A stretch of 64,000 nucleotides of DNA from Lota lota (GCA_026745465.1 JACYXH010000826.1:3524792-3588791); one strand, 5' to 3'; shown: positions 35,605-47,537, counted from the first letter of the stretch. Notes: generated by a model not told the origin, from the sequence alone. Numbers and translations are program-made.

Positions 35605-36171
35605 CAGCATAGGTTTCGTCATAGGTTAAGTAAATAGATATCTCAGTGACGTGTCATGTCGTGACGCACCTAAGTTTCGATTTCCTGAATCTGTGAAACG
35701 TTCCTGATAGGGTATGTCTAATTTAATATACTTTGCAAGAAATGTGAAAAACTACCCCGGCTACCACACCTGATGAGATCCCCAACCACTTATGTCAGGT
35801 TTCCTCTACGGTCAGTTAAGAATCAAACAACACTTGAAACAAACGACCGATCGAAGAGGTGATGCATGCTACTGGTATGGTTTTTAGAACGCTAGAAATT
35901 AATGCTGTTGGACGTGCGGCCTGAACATATTGTAGCAACCCTGCTTCTACTCGTCCAAGAACCACACAGGTTGTTTTGATTAACTCCCTTTAATTGTTGG
36001 CAAACACACGTTATTGAATGCTTTAACAATGCCGAACATGAACTTCTCCATCTACCAAACAGTCTTCCGCTCTCTCTCTCTCTCCTACCCGTATCTCACC
36101 TCCACAAGGCCCGCCCCCTCCTACTGAGCACACAATCACAACATTAGCACTGAACACAATGCACGTCCAAC
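35605..36171. other. Intergenic spacer before the duplicated unit
   Basis: No gene. A CT microsatellite at about 36069-36085. The left duplication breakpoint is at 36171/36172. Confidence 0.5.
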
Positions 36172-36408
36172 TACGCAACATAGAACAGTTACAATATATT
36201 TTAATAGCCACAGCCCCATGTGTTCCTCCTGTGCTCCGTCGTTTCATGACCGCTCTGAAGTTAGTTTTAAGTCGGATATTCCACGGATTTTCGACGGGCA
36301 TTTACTGCGGATCGACTGGTTTCTTACTCAGTTTCACCCAGTGTTTACTGAAGAGGACGCTTGGCTCAACCTCGCTCTTAACCACAGGGATTTCACTAAG
36401 GGACCATT

Positions 36409-36483
36409 GTAAATAACAATGGCTTTGTTTCAGTCAAATAGAAATGTATATTGTTTGAATGAAACAAAACCATTGTTATTGAC
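36409..36483. other. Hairpin, pre-miRNA sized (unit 1)
   Basis: Arms GTAAATAACAATGGCTTTG.. and ..CAAAACCATTGTTATTGAC pair over about 30 positions with about three mismatches around a ~15-base loop. The copy in unit 2 (47040-47114) preserves the pairing, with one change producing a G-U pair. Could be a pre-miRNA or a palindromic MITE. Confidence 0.4.
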
Positions 36484-36657
36484 TTTACCTTCGTGCTGAC
36501 TTGCTCATATTAGAGAAAACAATGTTATTCTTTTCATGTGCACACTTATTTTAATTGCCAATGTTTAATTAATATATCGTTTATTTTACATAAATATTTG
36601 AATTGAAAATAATTGAATTCTTTTCAATAGCTCCCATGTCATGTGGCCCAGTGACTA

Positions 36658-36906
36658 CTAATCAACACCAGATATAATTACTACAATGGAGTGGCCGGCC
36701 TTGAATCCAGACTGGTGAGGGTCCAGAAGGTTGTTCTGGTCGAGGTATGCAGAGAGTTGGGAAAATAATGCAAGCCCAAGTGGTTTGGAAATAAATGTTA
36801 GAAGTGAGGCAGGTTGGTAGTTCTTTACATCAGATGGATTGAGTGTAGGTGTCTGTGAGGAGGCTACCTGATCCACCTCACTGGTTAACCATGCACACCT
36901 GTGCAT
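36658..36906 (-). mobile_element. LINE reverse-transcriptase fragment (unit 1)
   Basis: Open minus-strand fragment with the non-LTR RT signature NYQPASLLTFISKPL...LSAYLDQNNLLDPHQSGFKAGHS, typical of CR1/L2/Rex-type fish LINEs (usual form NYRPVSLL..QSGFRxGHST). It is cut off after GHS. A probable upstream part of the same LINE lies at 39045-39245 on the same strand, with a Tc1 element between. Confidence 0.85.
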
Positions 36907-37416
36907 GGTTAGACCTCATTGGGCTGTACTAAGTGGGGCTGAATGGAGAGGGGCTCTGCCAGGGATGCAGCTAAAGGAAGACACTTCTGGATGTTTATTG
37001 CTCAATTATGTCAAACCGATGTATAATGTAAACATGATGCATTAGCGTGGTAACGATAGGACCAACAGATATGTTGGGTTACAAAGGAGTACAATTGGAA
37101 TACTTTAAGGCACCCCTTTATTATGAGGAATGGTGCAGGTCAATGTGTATTTAGAGAGTTTAGTTTAGTTGGGGGGGGGAGAGAAATACTGCTGGTGTAT
37201 CTTGCCTTGTGGATGGTTGCCAGTAAAGCCTGCCCTTTGTGGGCTTAGTCATTGAACCCGGGTCTTGTTTTCTGTACACTACACCCGATACAAGCTGCTT
37301 GCTACTATACCACCGCTAGGGCCTAACTGCTTGCCCTACAGTTTCTTTAAAATACGGTTCACTCTTGCTGCTTTGGTGGGGAGATGAGGAGAGTATGTCT
37401 ATCTTTTTACAAAGTA

Positions 37417-38944
37417 TACTGCTCAAAAAAATAAAGGGAACACTTAAACAACACAATGTAACTCCAAGTCAATCACACTTCTGTGAAATCAAACTGTCCA
37501 CTTAGGAAGCAACACTGATTGACAATAAATTTCACATGCAGTTGTGCAAATGGAATAGACAACAGGTGGAAATGATAGGCAATTAGCAAGACACCCCCAA
37601 TAAAGGAGTGGTTCTGCAGGTGGTGACCACAGACCACTTCTCAGTTCCTATGCTTCCTGGCTGATATTTTGGTCACTTTTGAATGCTGGCGGTGCTTTCA
37701 CTCTAGTGGTAGCATGAGACGGAGTCTACAACCCACACAAGTGGCTCAGGTAGTGCAGCTCATCCAGGATGGCACATCAATGTGAGCTGTGGCAAGAAGG
37801 TTTGCTGTGTCTGTCAGCGTAGTGTCCAGAGCATGGAGGCGCTACCAGGAGACGTGGAGGAGGCCGTAGGAGGGCAACAACCCAGCAGCAGGACCGCTAC
37901 CTCCGCCTTTGTGCAAGGAGGAGCAGGAGGAGCACTGCCAGAGCCCTGCAAAATGACCTCCAGCAGGCCACAAATGTGCATGTGTCTGCTCAAATGGTCA
38001 GAAATAGACTCCATGAGGGTGGTATGAGGGCCCGACATCCACAGGTGGGGGTTGTGCTTACAGCCCAACACCGTGCAGGACGTTTGGCATTTGCCAGAGA
38101 ACACCAAGATTGGCAAATTCGCCACTGGCGCCCTGTGCTCTTCACAGATGAAAGCAGGTTCACACTGAGCACATGTGACAGACGTGACAGAGTCTGGAGA
38201 CGCCGTGGAGAACGTTCTGCTGCCTGCAACATCCTCCAGCATGACCGGTTTGGCGGTGGGTCAGTCATGGTGTGGGGTGGCATTTCTTTGGGGGGCTGCA
38301 CAGCCCTCCATGTGCTCGCCAGAGGTAGCCTGACTGCCATTAGGTACCGAGCTGGTGCGGTTGGCCCTGGGTTCCTCCTAATGCAAGACAATGCTAGACC
38401 TCATGTGGCTGGAGTGTGTCAGCAGTTCCTGCAAGAGGAAGGCATTGATGCTATGGACTGGCCCGCCCGTTCCCCAGACCTGAATCCAATTGAGCACATC
38501 TGGGACATCATGTCTCGCTCCATCCACCAACGCCACGTTGCACCACAGACTGTCCAGGAGTTGGCGGATGCTTTAGTCCAGGTCTGGGAGGAGATCCCTC
38601 AGGAGACCATCCGCCACCTCATCAGGAGCATGCCCAGGCGTTGTAGGGAGGTCATACAGGCACGTGGAGGCCACACACACTACTGAGCCTCATTTTGACT
38701 TGTTTTAAGGACATTACATCAAAGTTGGATCAGCCTGTAGTGTGGTTTTCCACTTTAATTTTGAGTGTGACTCCAAATCCAGACCTCCATGGGTTGATAA
38801 ATTTGATTTCCATTGATAATTTTTGTGTGATTTTGTTGTCAGCACATTCAACTATGTAAAGAAAAAAGTTTCTAATAAGATTACTTCATTCATTCAGATC
38901 TAGGATGTGTTATTTTAGTGTTCCCTTTATTTTTTTGAGCAGTG
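37417..38944 (+). mobile_element. Tc1-like transposon (unit 1)
   Basis: 1528 bp bounded by TA (37415-37416, 38945-38946). The terminal inverted repeats read TACTGCTCAAAAAAATAAAG on the left and, inverted, CACTGCTCAAAAAAATAAAG on the right. This is the well-known fish Tc1 family with the CTGCTCAAAAAAATAAAGGGAACACT end. It carries a decayed transposase gene and appears inserted into a LINE remnant. Confidence 0.95.
37714..38686 (+). pseudogene. Tc1 transposase, decayed (unit 1)
   Basis: The family start [20 protein letters not shown] is at 37714. It hits TGA at the position after DGTSM where the family has Arg. A small deletion after RRYQET shifts the frame. The longest open part is 37976-38686 (236 codons). 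All catalytic residues are visible: D in FTDESRF, D in MQDNARPH and E 34 residues later in LNPIEHIWD (DD34E). About 11 residues normally found between IRYR and AGAVGPG are missing. Not expected to make active enzyme. Confidence 0.9.
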
Positions 38945-39044
38945 TAGTTAACAAAATCGCTTGGGAGGAGGGAAGTGGGGGTATTTAAGGAGGGTGGAGA
39001 ATATATAAAAAAGCTTTTGGGGATTGGAGAAGGAAGATTGAATC

Positions 39045-39245
39045 TTAGATTGAAAGAATGAGCTTTTGGCTGCAGAAAAAGGTGAGAAGAGATTGGTAGG
39101 CAAGGAGGTCATCAGGGCACTTGGATTTGCACCACGCCCTTTCAGCCGCCCGCAGGGTGATTCTGTCAGCATGCATTGAGTCAACCACGGTGCCGGAGGG
39201 ATCGGGCGAGGCTGCCGGTAGGTGAGAGGACAGAGACAAGGACAA
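39045..39245 (-). mobile_element. LINE ORF2 linker fragment (unit 1)
   Basis: The reading DSMHADRITLRAAERAW..SKCPDDLLAYQSLL resembles the segment between endonuclease and reverse transcriptase in fish CR1/L2-type LINEs (LRxAERxWRKS...DLLxYQSLL). Same strand and correct order relative to 36658-36906. Confidence 0.6.
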
Positions 39246-40573
39246 AGAGAGGAGTCGGGAGGCATGAGTGAGAAGGAGTCAGGGGTGGGGAGAGCTGATA
39301 GGACAGATGAGAAGAGGGAGACAGGGAGCGAAGGTTGCGACGGATAGGGACAGTATGTGTAGAAGACGGATCACCATGGGTTGCATGTTTATACTGACCA
39401 CCACGGGACTTGAAAACAGGATATATATATATATGTGTAGGCAAAACCCTGTGTCTCCATACATCCTTGAAAGCCGTTTTGGAAGCTTTCCTTTTTTTAT
39501 GTCGTATTTGTACAATTGTGCGAGCAGGGGCTGCCAATCCCAACTGGGATTCTAGGTGTTCTGACTGGATGTCAGAGGGGACTGTGTGTGTGTGTGTGTG
39601 TGAGAAGTTAACACTGCATTTCAGACCAAAGACTGCCAGCATGAGAGTTTTTCCGGTAAGTTTCACTTTGGATAGCCCAATCTAGGCATATTTCCCGGAA
39701 CATCCTTGGGCCAGAGGTTTGTCACTTGTTTATCACCTGTATGTAGAAACAGTCCGCCAATTTAGCAATGAATCTCGTAATTATTGCTGAATGTTTAAAA
39801 GAACATTGAAAAAACAATTACAATTTTCTCCCAAGATATACAACAATAATCTGCACTGATGAAGCTTTATTAGACCAAATAGATTTAAGGAAAAGGACCT
39901 GTTAAAGAACAGTAAGCCTAATATACCCTATTGAAAAGTGCTAAATAAAGTTATTAGTCATATTATCACGCTATTCATAGAATACATATTAACTCCAATC
40001 CAGTTTTAATTATAATGGCAATAATATATATAGATAAGATTTCACTCAATGTTTCATCTCATCCATGACACGTTGCCTTGATTGTTTAAGAAGAGTTACC
40101 GTACCCAGCCATGCAGGGGCAGTTAGCTGTCAGTATGTAATGTTTGATGCATTAATCATAGTTCATGCATTTTATCATTCTTTCTTTTGTCCTTGCCACT
40201 GATAGGCAATACTAGCAGTGACTTGTATTGTCTTCAGTTTCTCTTTAGTGTACATGCTGGGTGTGTCAACAAAATATGGATGAATGTCCAGCCATTGCAC
40301 ATTTGGCTATTTAGTAATTAACACCTAAATTTACAGGGCTGTGAGTGTGGGTATGGCAGCCTCATCCCATTGCTAAGCAAGTTAATTTTGTATGTTTCTC
40401 TCCTTCTCTTGTGCCGACAAGATAAAACAAACAGAGGAATGAGAAAGATTCATAATAATGTTTTGTGTTTCACGTTTGCCAGTTTAAGAAGAAATCCCGT
40501 GCTCAGATTTTGTATTCGACTGCCATCCCTAGAGAACAACCTGCCGACAGGGGGCACTTTCTGCTACAGGTTT
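39246..40573. other. Non-coding part of unit 1 before the unknown gene
   Basis: Short AT and GT repeats (near 39420 and 39584) and no supported exon. The 161-codon minus-strand frame over 39181-39666 is repeat-like and rejected. The same holds for 49884-51211 in unit 2. Confidence 0.5.
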
Positions 40574-40574
40574 A

Positions 40575-40611
40575 GCCCCGCCTACAAATCACGTCACCAT
40601 TGTTTACGTAA
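40575..40611 (+). promoter_or_regulatory. Candidate proximal promoter of the unknown gene, copy A
   Basis: A GC box (GCCCCGCC, 40575-40582) and a perfect bZIP palindrome TTACGTAA (40604-40611, C/EBP or PAR-bZIP type) lie 150-120 bp upstream of the ATG. No TATA box seen. The identical arrangement in unit 2 is at 51213-51249. Confidence 0.35.
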
Positions 40612-40729
40612 TCGGAAGGGGTTTATTTTCAACCGAAACCAACCAACCGCGGTATGAGAATGGTGCAACTCGTATTGCTAGTGACACATAACATCGCTGA
40701 ATCACACACGATATTATTCCAAAGCAAAC

Positions 40730-41275
40730 ATGCGTTCCATCACAGTGGTGTGTTTGATCTTCGGTAAGTTTTAGTTAGACAAGGAGCCTACACAAATGAC
40801 AGATTGTAGTGATTTATGAATAATGTTAGCTAGTACTGGTATGCTACTTAGTCACGCTAGAAATATGTAGCATCTGCTTATAACATAGTCATTCTCATAC
40901 AATTTGAATAATCATGGTGTTGGTGCTCCTGCTACTTTAAGATACAAAATGTATAGCTATTGATTCATCTGTAGTCAATTAGCTACTGTTATACATCACG
41001 GAGACTGACAAATGGGAATTCCCCATTCCTAAATATAATACCATACAGTTCCAAATGTAGTATAGCAAGAATAGGGTTAGAAATGTGCTCCCTCATGAAT
41101 ATTCAGTTGCTTTCAAATTATTATAATATGAATATGATGTATTGCAGCAAGTAAATGGATAAATCGATTAATATAATTTCATAATTTCATCACATTGGAT
41201 GCAGCTCAAATTAAACGTCATGAAAATGTATCACAATGATGTAATATTTCCCATTGGATAGATCCATTGGTTAAA

Positions 41276-41359
<84 letters not shown>

Positions 41360-44300
41360 TCTTCAGTCTCCGCTGCAAATGCTAATTTGGTGGAGGAATC
41401 TAAGTCCTATCTGTGTTGTGGAAAACCAGAGCTTACGGTTGATGCCGGTGAAAACTGTGAACAGAGTTGGGAATCAGCAAAAGAGGTATACCATAGAATA
41501 ACATAAAAAATAACATGCATTAATAAATAGCATTTATATTTTATATTAATCTATATTAATTAATATATATGAATTATATAAATTTCAGAACATAGCTGAA
41601 TATCATCCAGTCCATCCTCTGGAGTGTTCTGCTCCATGCAGGAAAGTGTCCTCAGGGAAGCTCGTCATGGACACATGTCTTAATGTCACACTCAAGATGG
41701 TTTGCCCTGTATGTTAACCTTTACATTATTTTACCTATAACCTAGAATAGTATAGTAGCCTACACTTCTCATGTTGTTATTGCAATGCAGCTACATTTCT
41801 ATTACTCTGATTGTGTGCGTATATAAGTGATGTGCCTTACGACTAATTTCCCTTACGGTTAACCAGAAGTTTTGTCCAAATTGAGCACCAGACAATCTAA
41901 GAGGCCAAACATTGTCAGAAAAAAACATTGTGTGTATTAAAAAAACATTTTAAATTCTTAATTTAATATTATAAAAGAAGTCAAAACTTCTACATTTCAA
42001 CATTGTTATTTATTTAGATCATTTTACACACTACACAAATACAACCCTCCTTACCTCCCTCTCCCCTACCAAACCCATCCCCATACCCATGCCCGTAGCC
42101 ATCTATGAGGTCACCGAGGTCCGGACCTCTGTCATCTTTTTAGAGCTATAATAAAATTGGAATCTAAACAGTATAAAAAATCTGTCAGTTGAGAACTCCT
42201 CAGAGATGAGTTTATGCTTAATTCAGTTTAGACTTTGTTATGAGGTCAACCCCTCACCCCCCCAACAAAACAACCCCCGTAACTGAAGCCGCACCTATAC
42301 CCCCCCCCCCCCCCCCCCCTTCACCATAGCGTGAGAAGGCTGGTGTGTGTGTCTCCGAAGCACAAGTGATATCCTTCCCAAAATCTAGTAGTCGTAGCAG
42401 TGAGTGACTCCGGCGGGGTAACAGCGTCTTAATCAGATATATGTTGTGTTTGACCAGGTGTTTTCCTGGTCAGCTTTACATTTTGCAGTACAACTATTTT
42501 CAGCGAGCGTTGTATGCGTCGATGTCTGCGTCCAGTTTGGAGAAGTGTAAACAACCACACTTGTGACCGCTTTTGGCTGTCCATTGGACTGACTGTGTTA
42601 GAATGTACCACTTGAACACGTTGCGACAAGTCCAGCGCTCTCTTTCTATCTCTAATGCTTTTCTCATAGAGAAACTAGTATTTCTGGGGCCGACTAGCAA
42701 TTGCAGCAATGACTAGTTGACTTATCCTGAAACTCCCTAGTGAAAACATCTTTCTGCCTGCTAACCTGTCTGCCTGCTTACCTGTCTGTGTATGTCTGTC
42801 TTCCTGCCAATCTGTATTTTTTGTTTGTTATGAAGAATTATGAAGGGCCTACCATGTTAGCCATGAGTGTAATTCATTAGGAATAGGCGAAGAAAAACTG
42901 TTGAAACTTCTCCCCAAAACATTGAGGTTTAAATCCATTAAAGGGCTACTAGGCATGTTTGAGTTATAGACTAGCGAAGAATTAAGACCTTCATAAGCTT
43001 GGTATTCATAACTTTGTGGTAGAAGGCTTGGCTAGGTCTATAAGCCGAAACGTAATTATTTCAATCAGCATTATATCTGGTAATCTGTTGCCTCAAACGG
43101 GGTGATTTTGACAAGCAATTTAATCGTTAGGAGTGACGTAGCCAGCCAGCTTGCAATAGCATCGTATTGGATGTTTTTTCTCCATATTCTGTATGTTTGC
43201 CGATTAGGTTTGAGACATAATTTAACCTCACTCGTTCGCACTCATCGTACCTTCTTTTTAAGGGTGTGGAGTCAAATATACATATTTCATTAGTTTATAC
43301 CTCACTTTCATCAATATCTATATAGACTAAGCTTTGTGCACATATCAACCCTTCTCGTTCAGTTTGATTGAATTCTGCCAGACAGGGGCCATCGCATTAA
43401 TGTTTTTTAGCTAACTCGCGGTGATAGCGCTAGCTGCTATTTTAGCATCTTCGCTATCATAGGCTCATGCTTAGTGCTCAAGTACATCCCACTGATTGGT
43501 TGACGTCAAATTCTCCTACTTCAGCCGTGGACAGTTAGTATGACCGCAGATAGAAACATTAGAATATGTTTGGAAAAATTTTAACCAGCGTTTATAACTA
43601 GACATTTTTTGAGACTTTAATTATATGGACCCTGTCATAATTGTATAGAACAGTATATCATGGTTGTATATCGCAAAATCGCCCAACCCTATCATATAGA
43701 CTCAACGCTTCATATAGACTGTCCTGTGTATCGCTGTTAATCGCCGTAACGTTTTCAATTCACACTGGCTCCGTGAGACAGCCTTCTCACACCTGCCGTG
43801 ACGCGAGGGGTAGACCTCTGTGTTTTTCTACGGGTCGTCTCTATTTTTCCTGGTTATGCATGCCAACTGGAGTGTATTTCCCTTAGGTTTAAACCAAAAC
43901 ATTTGGGTTCTGCCAAGCCATACTTCATCAACCACATTGCAGAATCATTGCTGGTGTAAATATAGACAGAGCAGGCAGTGCGGTAGCATTGGGGCCCGTG
44001 GGGTGGGGCGGCCGTGGAGAGAGTGTGTGGGAGAACGGCCCCTTACGAGGTGGCACTGTCGCTGTCCTCAGTGATGTGTCAACAACCATGGGGCAGGTTA
44101 GGATAGCAAGCAAGTTATAACGTTAGTCCAAAATAGGTGTAACGTTAGGCTATTGTGTTAGATATACATTTGAATACATTAAGGTAGGCTTACTAGGCTA
44201 CAATTTAGACTAGCACTATCTTATCATTTTTACCTTGTTGGAATTGGCGAAATTCCATGTTTTGACTACTCTCTTACTTCAACAGGACGGAAATAAAAGT

Positions 44301-45658
44301 GTGGAGAAGATTACGAAATACACTCCACATATGGACAAGTGCCCAGTAACTCCAGAAGCGATTGTCAAATCAGCGGCATCACCACGTAACCGTTACTATG
44401 GTAATAATTAGTGTGGTTGCAAACCAAGCCACACTATTGTTATCATGTGTCTTATTATTAGTGTGGTTGCAAAGCAAGCCACACTATTGTTATCATGTGT
44501 CTTTTTATTATAATTATTTGTTTTCTTCCGCCTGATTTTCGGTAATTATCTCCTCCTACAGTTGTTGTCGCTATAAAAACTAAGCCCATTGCAAAGAATT
44601 GCGTCTACTTTTAGAGACCAACCATTGCAGACTTTTGTTTTTATTAATATTTATAGTATTAATATTTAATATTGAAAGTGAATGGGGCAAAAACGCTAAA
44701 ATCAACCACTCCAAACCTGAATACCTGGGAGATGTCAAATTAAATCCACATATGTAGACCAGACCCGATTGTCAAATCAGCGGAATCACCACCTAACTGT
44801 TACAATAGTAACAATTTATATTAATAATACATTTTAGTTGATAGACTTTTGAAGACACTCAAAGACACTTTGCATACGTATAAACATACATACACACATT
44901 CACACACAAACACACATTCATACATACTTGCATACATACAGACATACATACATACATACATATCAATGTTTGAACAGGTGCAAATTGTATAAATAAAGCT
45001 TAACCTACTATTATAACAGGGTGGTTATTAGGTAATAAACTCCAGTAATAATCCAATAATCCAGTAGTAATAAATAAATATTTATTTATTTCCTGGTGAT
45101 CCATCATCCAGAATAGTGTGTGTGTGTTTTTCTTTGCATGAGCTTCAATAGTTCTAGTGCTGTGGTTCAATTTCCTTGAAACTTTGCACAATTGACAAAC
45201 CATCTTTTTGTGTTTTAAATTCATTTGAAGATATGTTCAAAGCCGAGTCTCAATTGAACCTTTAGTGGGTCATGTTTCTGTTTACAATGAAAGCACTCAC
45301 ACCTCACAGCCACGCTATAACTTCCAGCACTGCTGAAACCTTTGGCGCTCATCACAGCGCAATCCATTGTCACCTCATATTTTAAACACAGAACAAGACC
45401 TAAAATCAAATATTACATCGTGTGTTGTCATTTCTACTCCTCGAGGGCGGCCCACTTAGCTATAAATGTATGCTTTTACAGTATTATAAAGGTGCTAAGA
45501 GTGTCCACCAAATGTCATATATAATATATAATGCATATAATATTTAATGTAATGTAATTATATTTTGTTTATCACCCACTGTAGGTTTGGTACCTGCTCC
45601 CCTGGTGTGTTTGTTTGCTTTGATCTGCCTGGGAATTCATTCCTACTGTGCAAGATGA
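40730..45658 (+). CDS. Unknown small Cys-rich membrane-anchored protein, copy A
   Basis: Five exons: 40730-40763, 41367-41485, 41589-41708, 44286-44400, 45585-45658. All GT-AG, phases consistent; 462 nt, 153 residues. Residues 1-17 are a signal peptide (MRSITVVCLIFVSAANA). The ectodomain (18-129) has eight cysteines at 28, 29, 42, 64, 68, 81, 90 and 110, enough for four disulfides. Glycosylation sequons are NVT (83) and NKS (94). A hydrophobic C-terminal segment (LVPAPLVCLFALICLGI) ends four to six residues before the stop, so it is a GPI signal or a tail-less membrane anchor. I do not recognise the family; it is not a Ly6, Ig, lectin or TNFR pattern that I can see. Neighbours: cd83-like gene head to head, duplicate copy B downstream. 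Regulation unknown. Evidence for being real: five coherent exons, and copy B conserved in frame. Confidence 0.8.
41280..41358. repeat. (GT)n at the exon 2 acceptor, copy A
   Basis: About 79 nt of GT directly before CTCTTCAG and exon 2; it occupies the polypyrimidine/branch region of intron 1. Confidence 0.95.
44408..44505. repeat. Two tandem palindromic ~50-bp units in intron 4, copy A
   Basis: Each unit carries TTAGTGTGGTTGCAAA..AAGCCACACTA, an inverted-repeat word, repeated with a 50-bp period starting 8 nt after the exon 4 donor. It looks like a dispersed fish MITE-type repeat. Copy B holds the same at 55064-55164 with a 53-bp period. Confidence 0.7.
44880..44962. repeat. (CATA)n-rich microsatellite
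   Basis: Interrupted ACAT/CATA repeats in intron 4 of copy A; the shorter version in unit 2 is near 55545-55620. Confidence 0.8.
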
Positions 45659-46815
45659 AGCAGTGCTAACCACGGCTACCACATCCAGGCTAACCAATGA
45701 GTGGAGCTCCACCGACCACGGACACCAAGCCGTTTCACCCACAGTATCATCTGGACCAAGCCGAGGAGGTTTTCCTCATTCGCTCTATTTCTTTCTGTCG
45801 CACTTTATATCCTCCTTTCCCCTTGCACGTCGCTGTTTAGAATGTTCTAGAAAGGCTGTGAACTTGAGTTTGGCTGCCAATCTAAAGGCAGCTAAATATT
45901 ATTTAAATATCTCATATTTCAGGAAGGGAAACAGTGAAATGGCCAAGTAGTCCCTCCTTTTGTAGCAAGCTAATATTGTCGCAATGAATGAACAAATTTT
46001 TACTGCTAGATGCCATGTCAATGTTGTCCATATGACATCCAACCCTTTCCCTCCCAGCCTGACAAGACCAAAGCAATTTCAGTTTTTACCTGAACAGCTG
46101 AAGGATTTAAGTACATTAGAGGACTTTAAATGATATATGCACACATTATTCTAAATAAGGAAAGCAACCAAAATAATGTTTGTTGTGTTGGTGGCATAAC
46201 AGTATTGCCAGTAACAAGTTAATTACTAAATACTGTATATGAACTGAATACTTTACCAATATGTACCAAGTGAATGTCAATGTTCATGTAAACGTACAGT
46301 GCCTTCTGTGCTATTTCAGGGATGTACAGTTTTTTTAATCAATGATCAAAAAGGTGCTGCAACACTGGGTTTTTCTACTGTCTACCTACTTTCTATTAGA
46401 GATGGATTTATAAACTATTTTTCTAAAGGTAGATAAATAAGCTAGATGATCCAAGTTTAATAATGTAGTATATGTGCAATGACCAAAATGTTTCAACAAA
46501 GTGAATGGCTCTCATGGTCCAGCAAAACAACTGGAAATATGTAGACGAGTACTACAAGCACTCATACTGTAATGGTGCTGTTATGCTAACTTATATTTTA
46601 ATGTGTGAATTGGTACGTTTATATTTGTTATTGTGTAAGCCATATTTTTTGTATGTTGTATAACGTTTGTTCAAAGGTGTGTACTGTTACCTGCCATTAT
46701 TCTGCTTTCTCTTTTCCTTTCCGCTGACCTTGACTTAATAAAATGCATTTTAATAATGCACTTTAATTGTAGTTTGTGCTTAATTGTAATTGGTGCTTAA
46801 TAAACTAGCAAGGGT
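45659..46815 (+). other. 3' flank of the unknown gene, copy A
   Basis: After the stop, a frame with Ser-rich text (to 45950) is probably untranslated 3' UTR. AATAAAA at about 46738 and AATAAA at about 46799 could serve as polyadenylation signals. No other gene. Confidence 0.4.
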
Positions 46816-47039
46816 TACGCAACATAGAACACTTACAATATATTTTAATAGCCACAGCCCCATGTGTTCCTCCTGCGCTCCGTTGTTTCATGACCGCTCT
46901 GAAGTTAGTTTTAAGTCGGATACTCCACGGATTTTCAAAGGGCATTTACTGCGGATCGACTGGTTTCTTACTCAGTTTCACCCAGTGTTTACTGAAGAGG
47001 ACGCTTGGCTCAACCTCGCTCTTAACCACAGGGACTATT

Positions 47040-47114
47040 GTAAATAACAATGGCTTTGTTTCAGTCAAATAGAAATGTATACTGTTTGAATGAAACAAAA
47101 CCATTGTTGTTGAC
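47040..47114. other. Hairpin, pre-miRNA sized (unit 2)
   Basis: Duplicate of the hairpin at 36409-36483. Substitutions relative to unit 1 fall in the loop and at one pairing position that stays G-U. Confidence 0.4.
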
Positions 47115-47288
47115 TTTACCTTCGCGCTGACTTGCTCATATTAGAGAAAACAATGTTATTCTTTTCATGTGCACACTTATTTTAATTGCCAATGTTTAGT
47201 TAATATATTGTTTATTTTACATAAATATTTGAATTGAAAAGAATTTAATTATTTTCAATAGCTCCCATGTCATGTGGCCCAGTGACTC

Positions 47289-47537
47289 CTAATCAACACC
47301 AGATATTATTACTACAATGGAGTGGCCGGCCTTGAATCCAGACTGGTGAGGGTCCAGAAGGTTGTTCTGGTCGAGGTATGCAGAGAGTTGGGAAAATAAT
47401 GCAAGCCCAAGTGGTTTGGAAATAAATGTTAGAAGTGAGGCAGGTTGGTAGTTCTTTACATCAGATGGATTGAGTGTAGGTGTCTGTGAGGAGGCTACCT
47501 GATCCACCTCACTGGTTAACCATGCACACCTGTGCAT
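47289..47537 (-). mobile_element. LINE reverse-transcriptase fragment (unit 2)
   Basis: Identical protein reading to the fragment at 36658-36906; duplicated with the unit. Confidence 0.85.

Larger units (their letters stand above)
36172..46815 (+). repeat. Segmental duplication, unit 1
   Basis: About 10.64 kb, directly followed head to tail by unit 2 (46816-57479). The left end reads TACGCAACATAGAAC at 36172 and again at 46816. The right end reads AAACTAGCAAGGGTTA before 46816 and again at 57479. Two bases (TA) are shared at the junction, so the event looks like end joining or replication slippage rather than recombination between long repeats. Contents in order: protein-like fragment, hairpin, LINE remnant, Tc1 element, five-exon gene. 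Confidence 0.97.

Noticed and set aside
37814-38391. 142- and 133-codon minus-strand frames in the Tc1 element (and the same at 48452-49029)
   Set aside because: Antisense of the transposase pseudogene.
39181-39666. 161-codon minus-strand frame (duplicated at 49819-50304)
   Set aside because: Low-complexity His/Thr and Ser/Pro text over GT and purine-rich DNA with no motif; part overlaps a LINE relic in another frame.
42429-42709. Minus-strand frames of 66 and 69 codons present in both units
   Set aside because: They lie in intron 3 of the unknown gene inside the homogenised tract, so their preservation in both units is not evidence of selection. No homology recognised.
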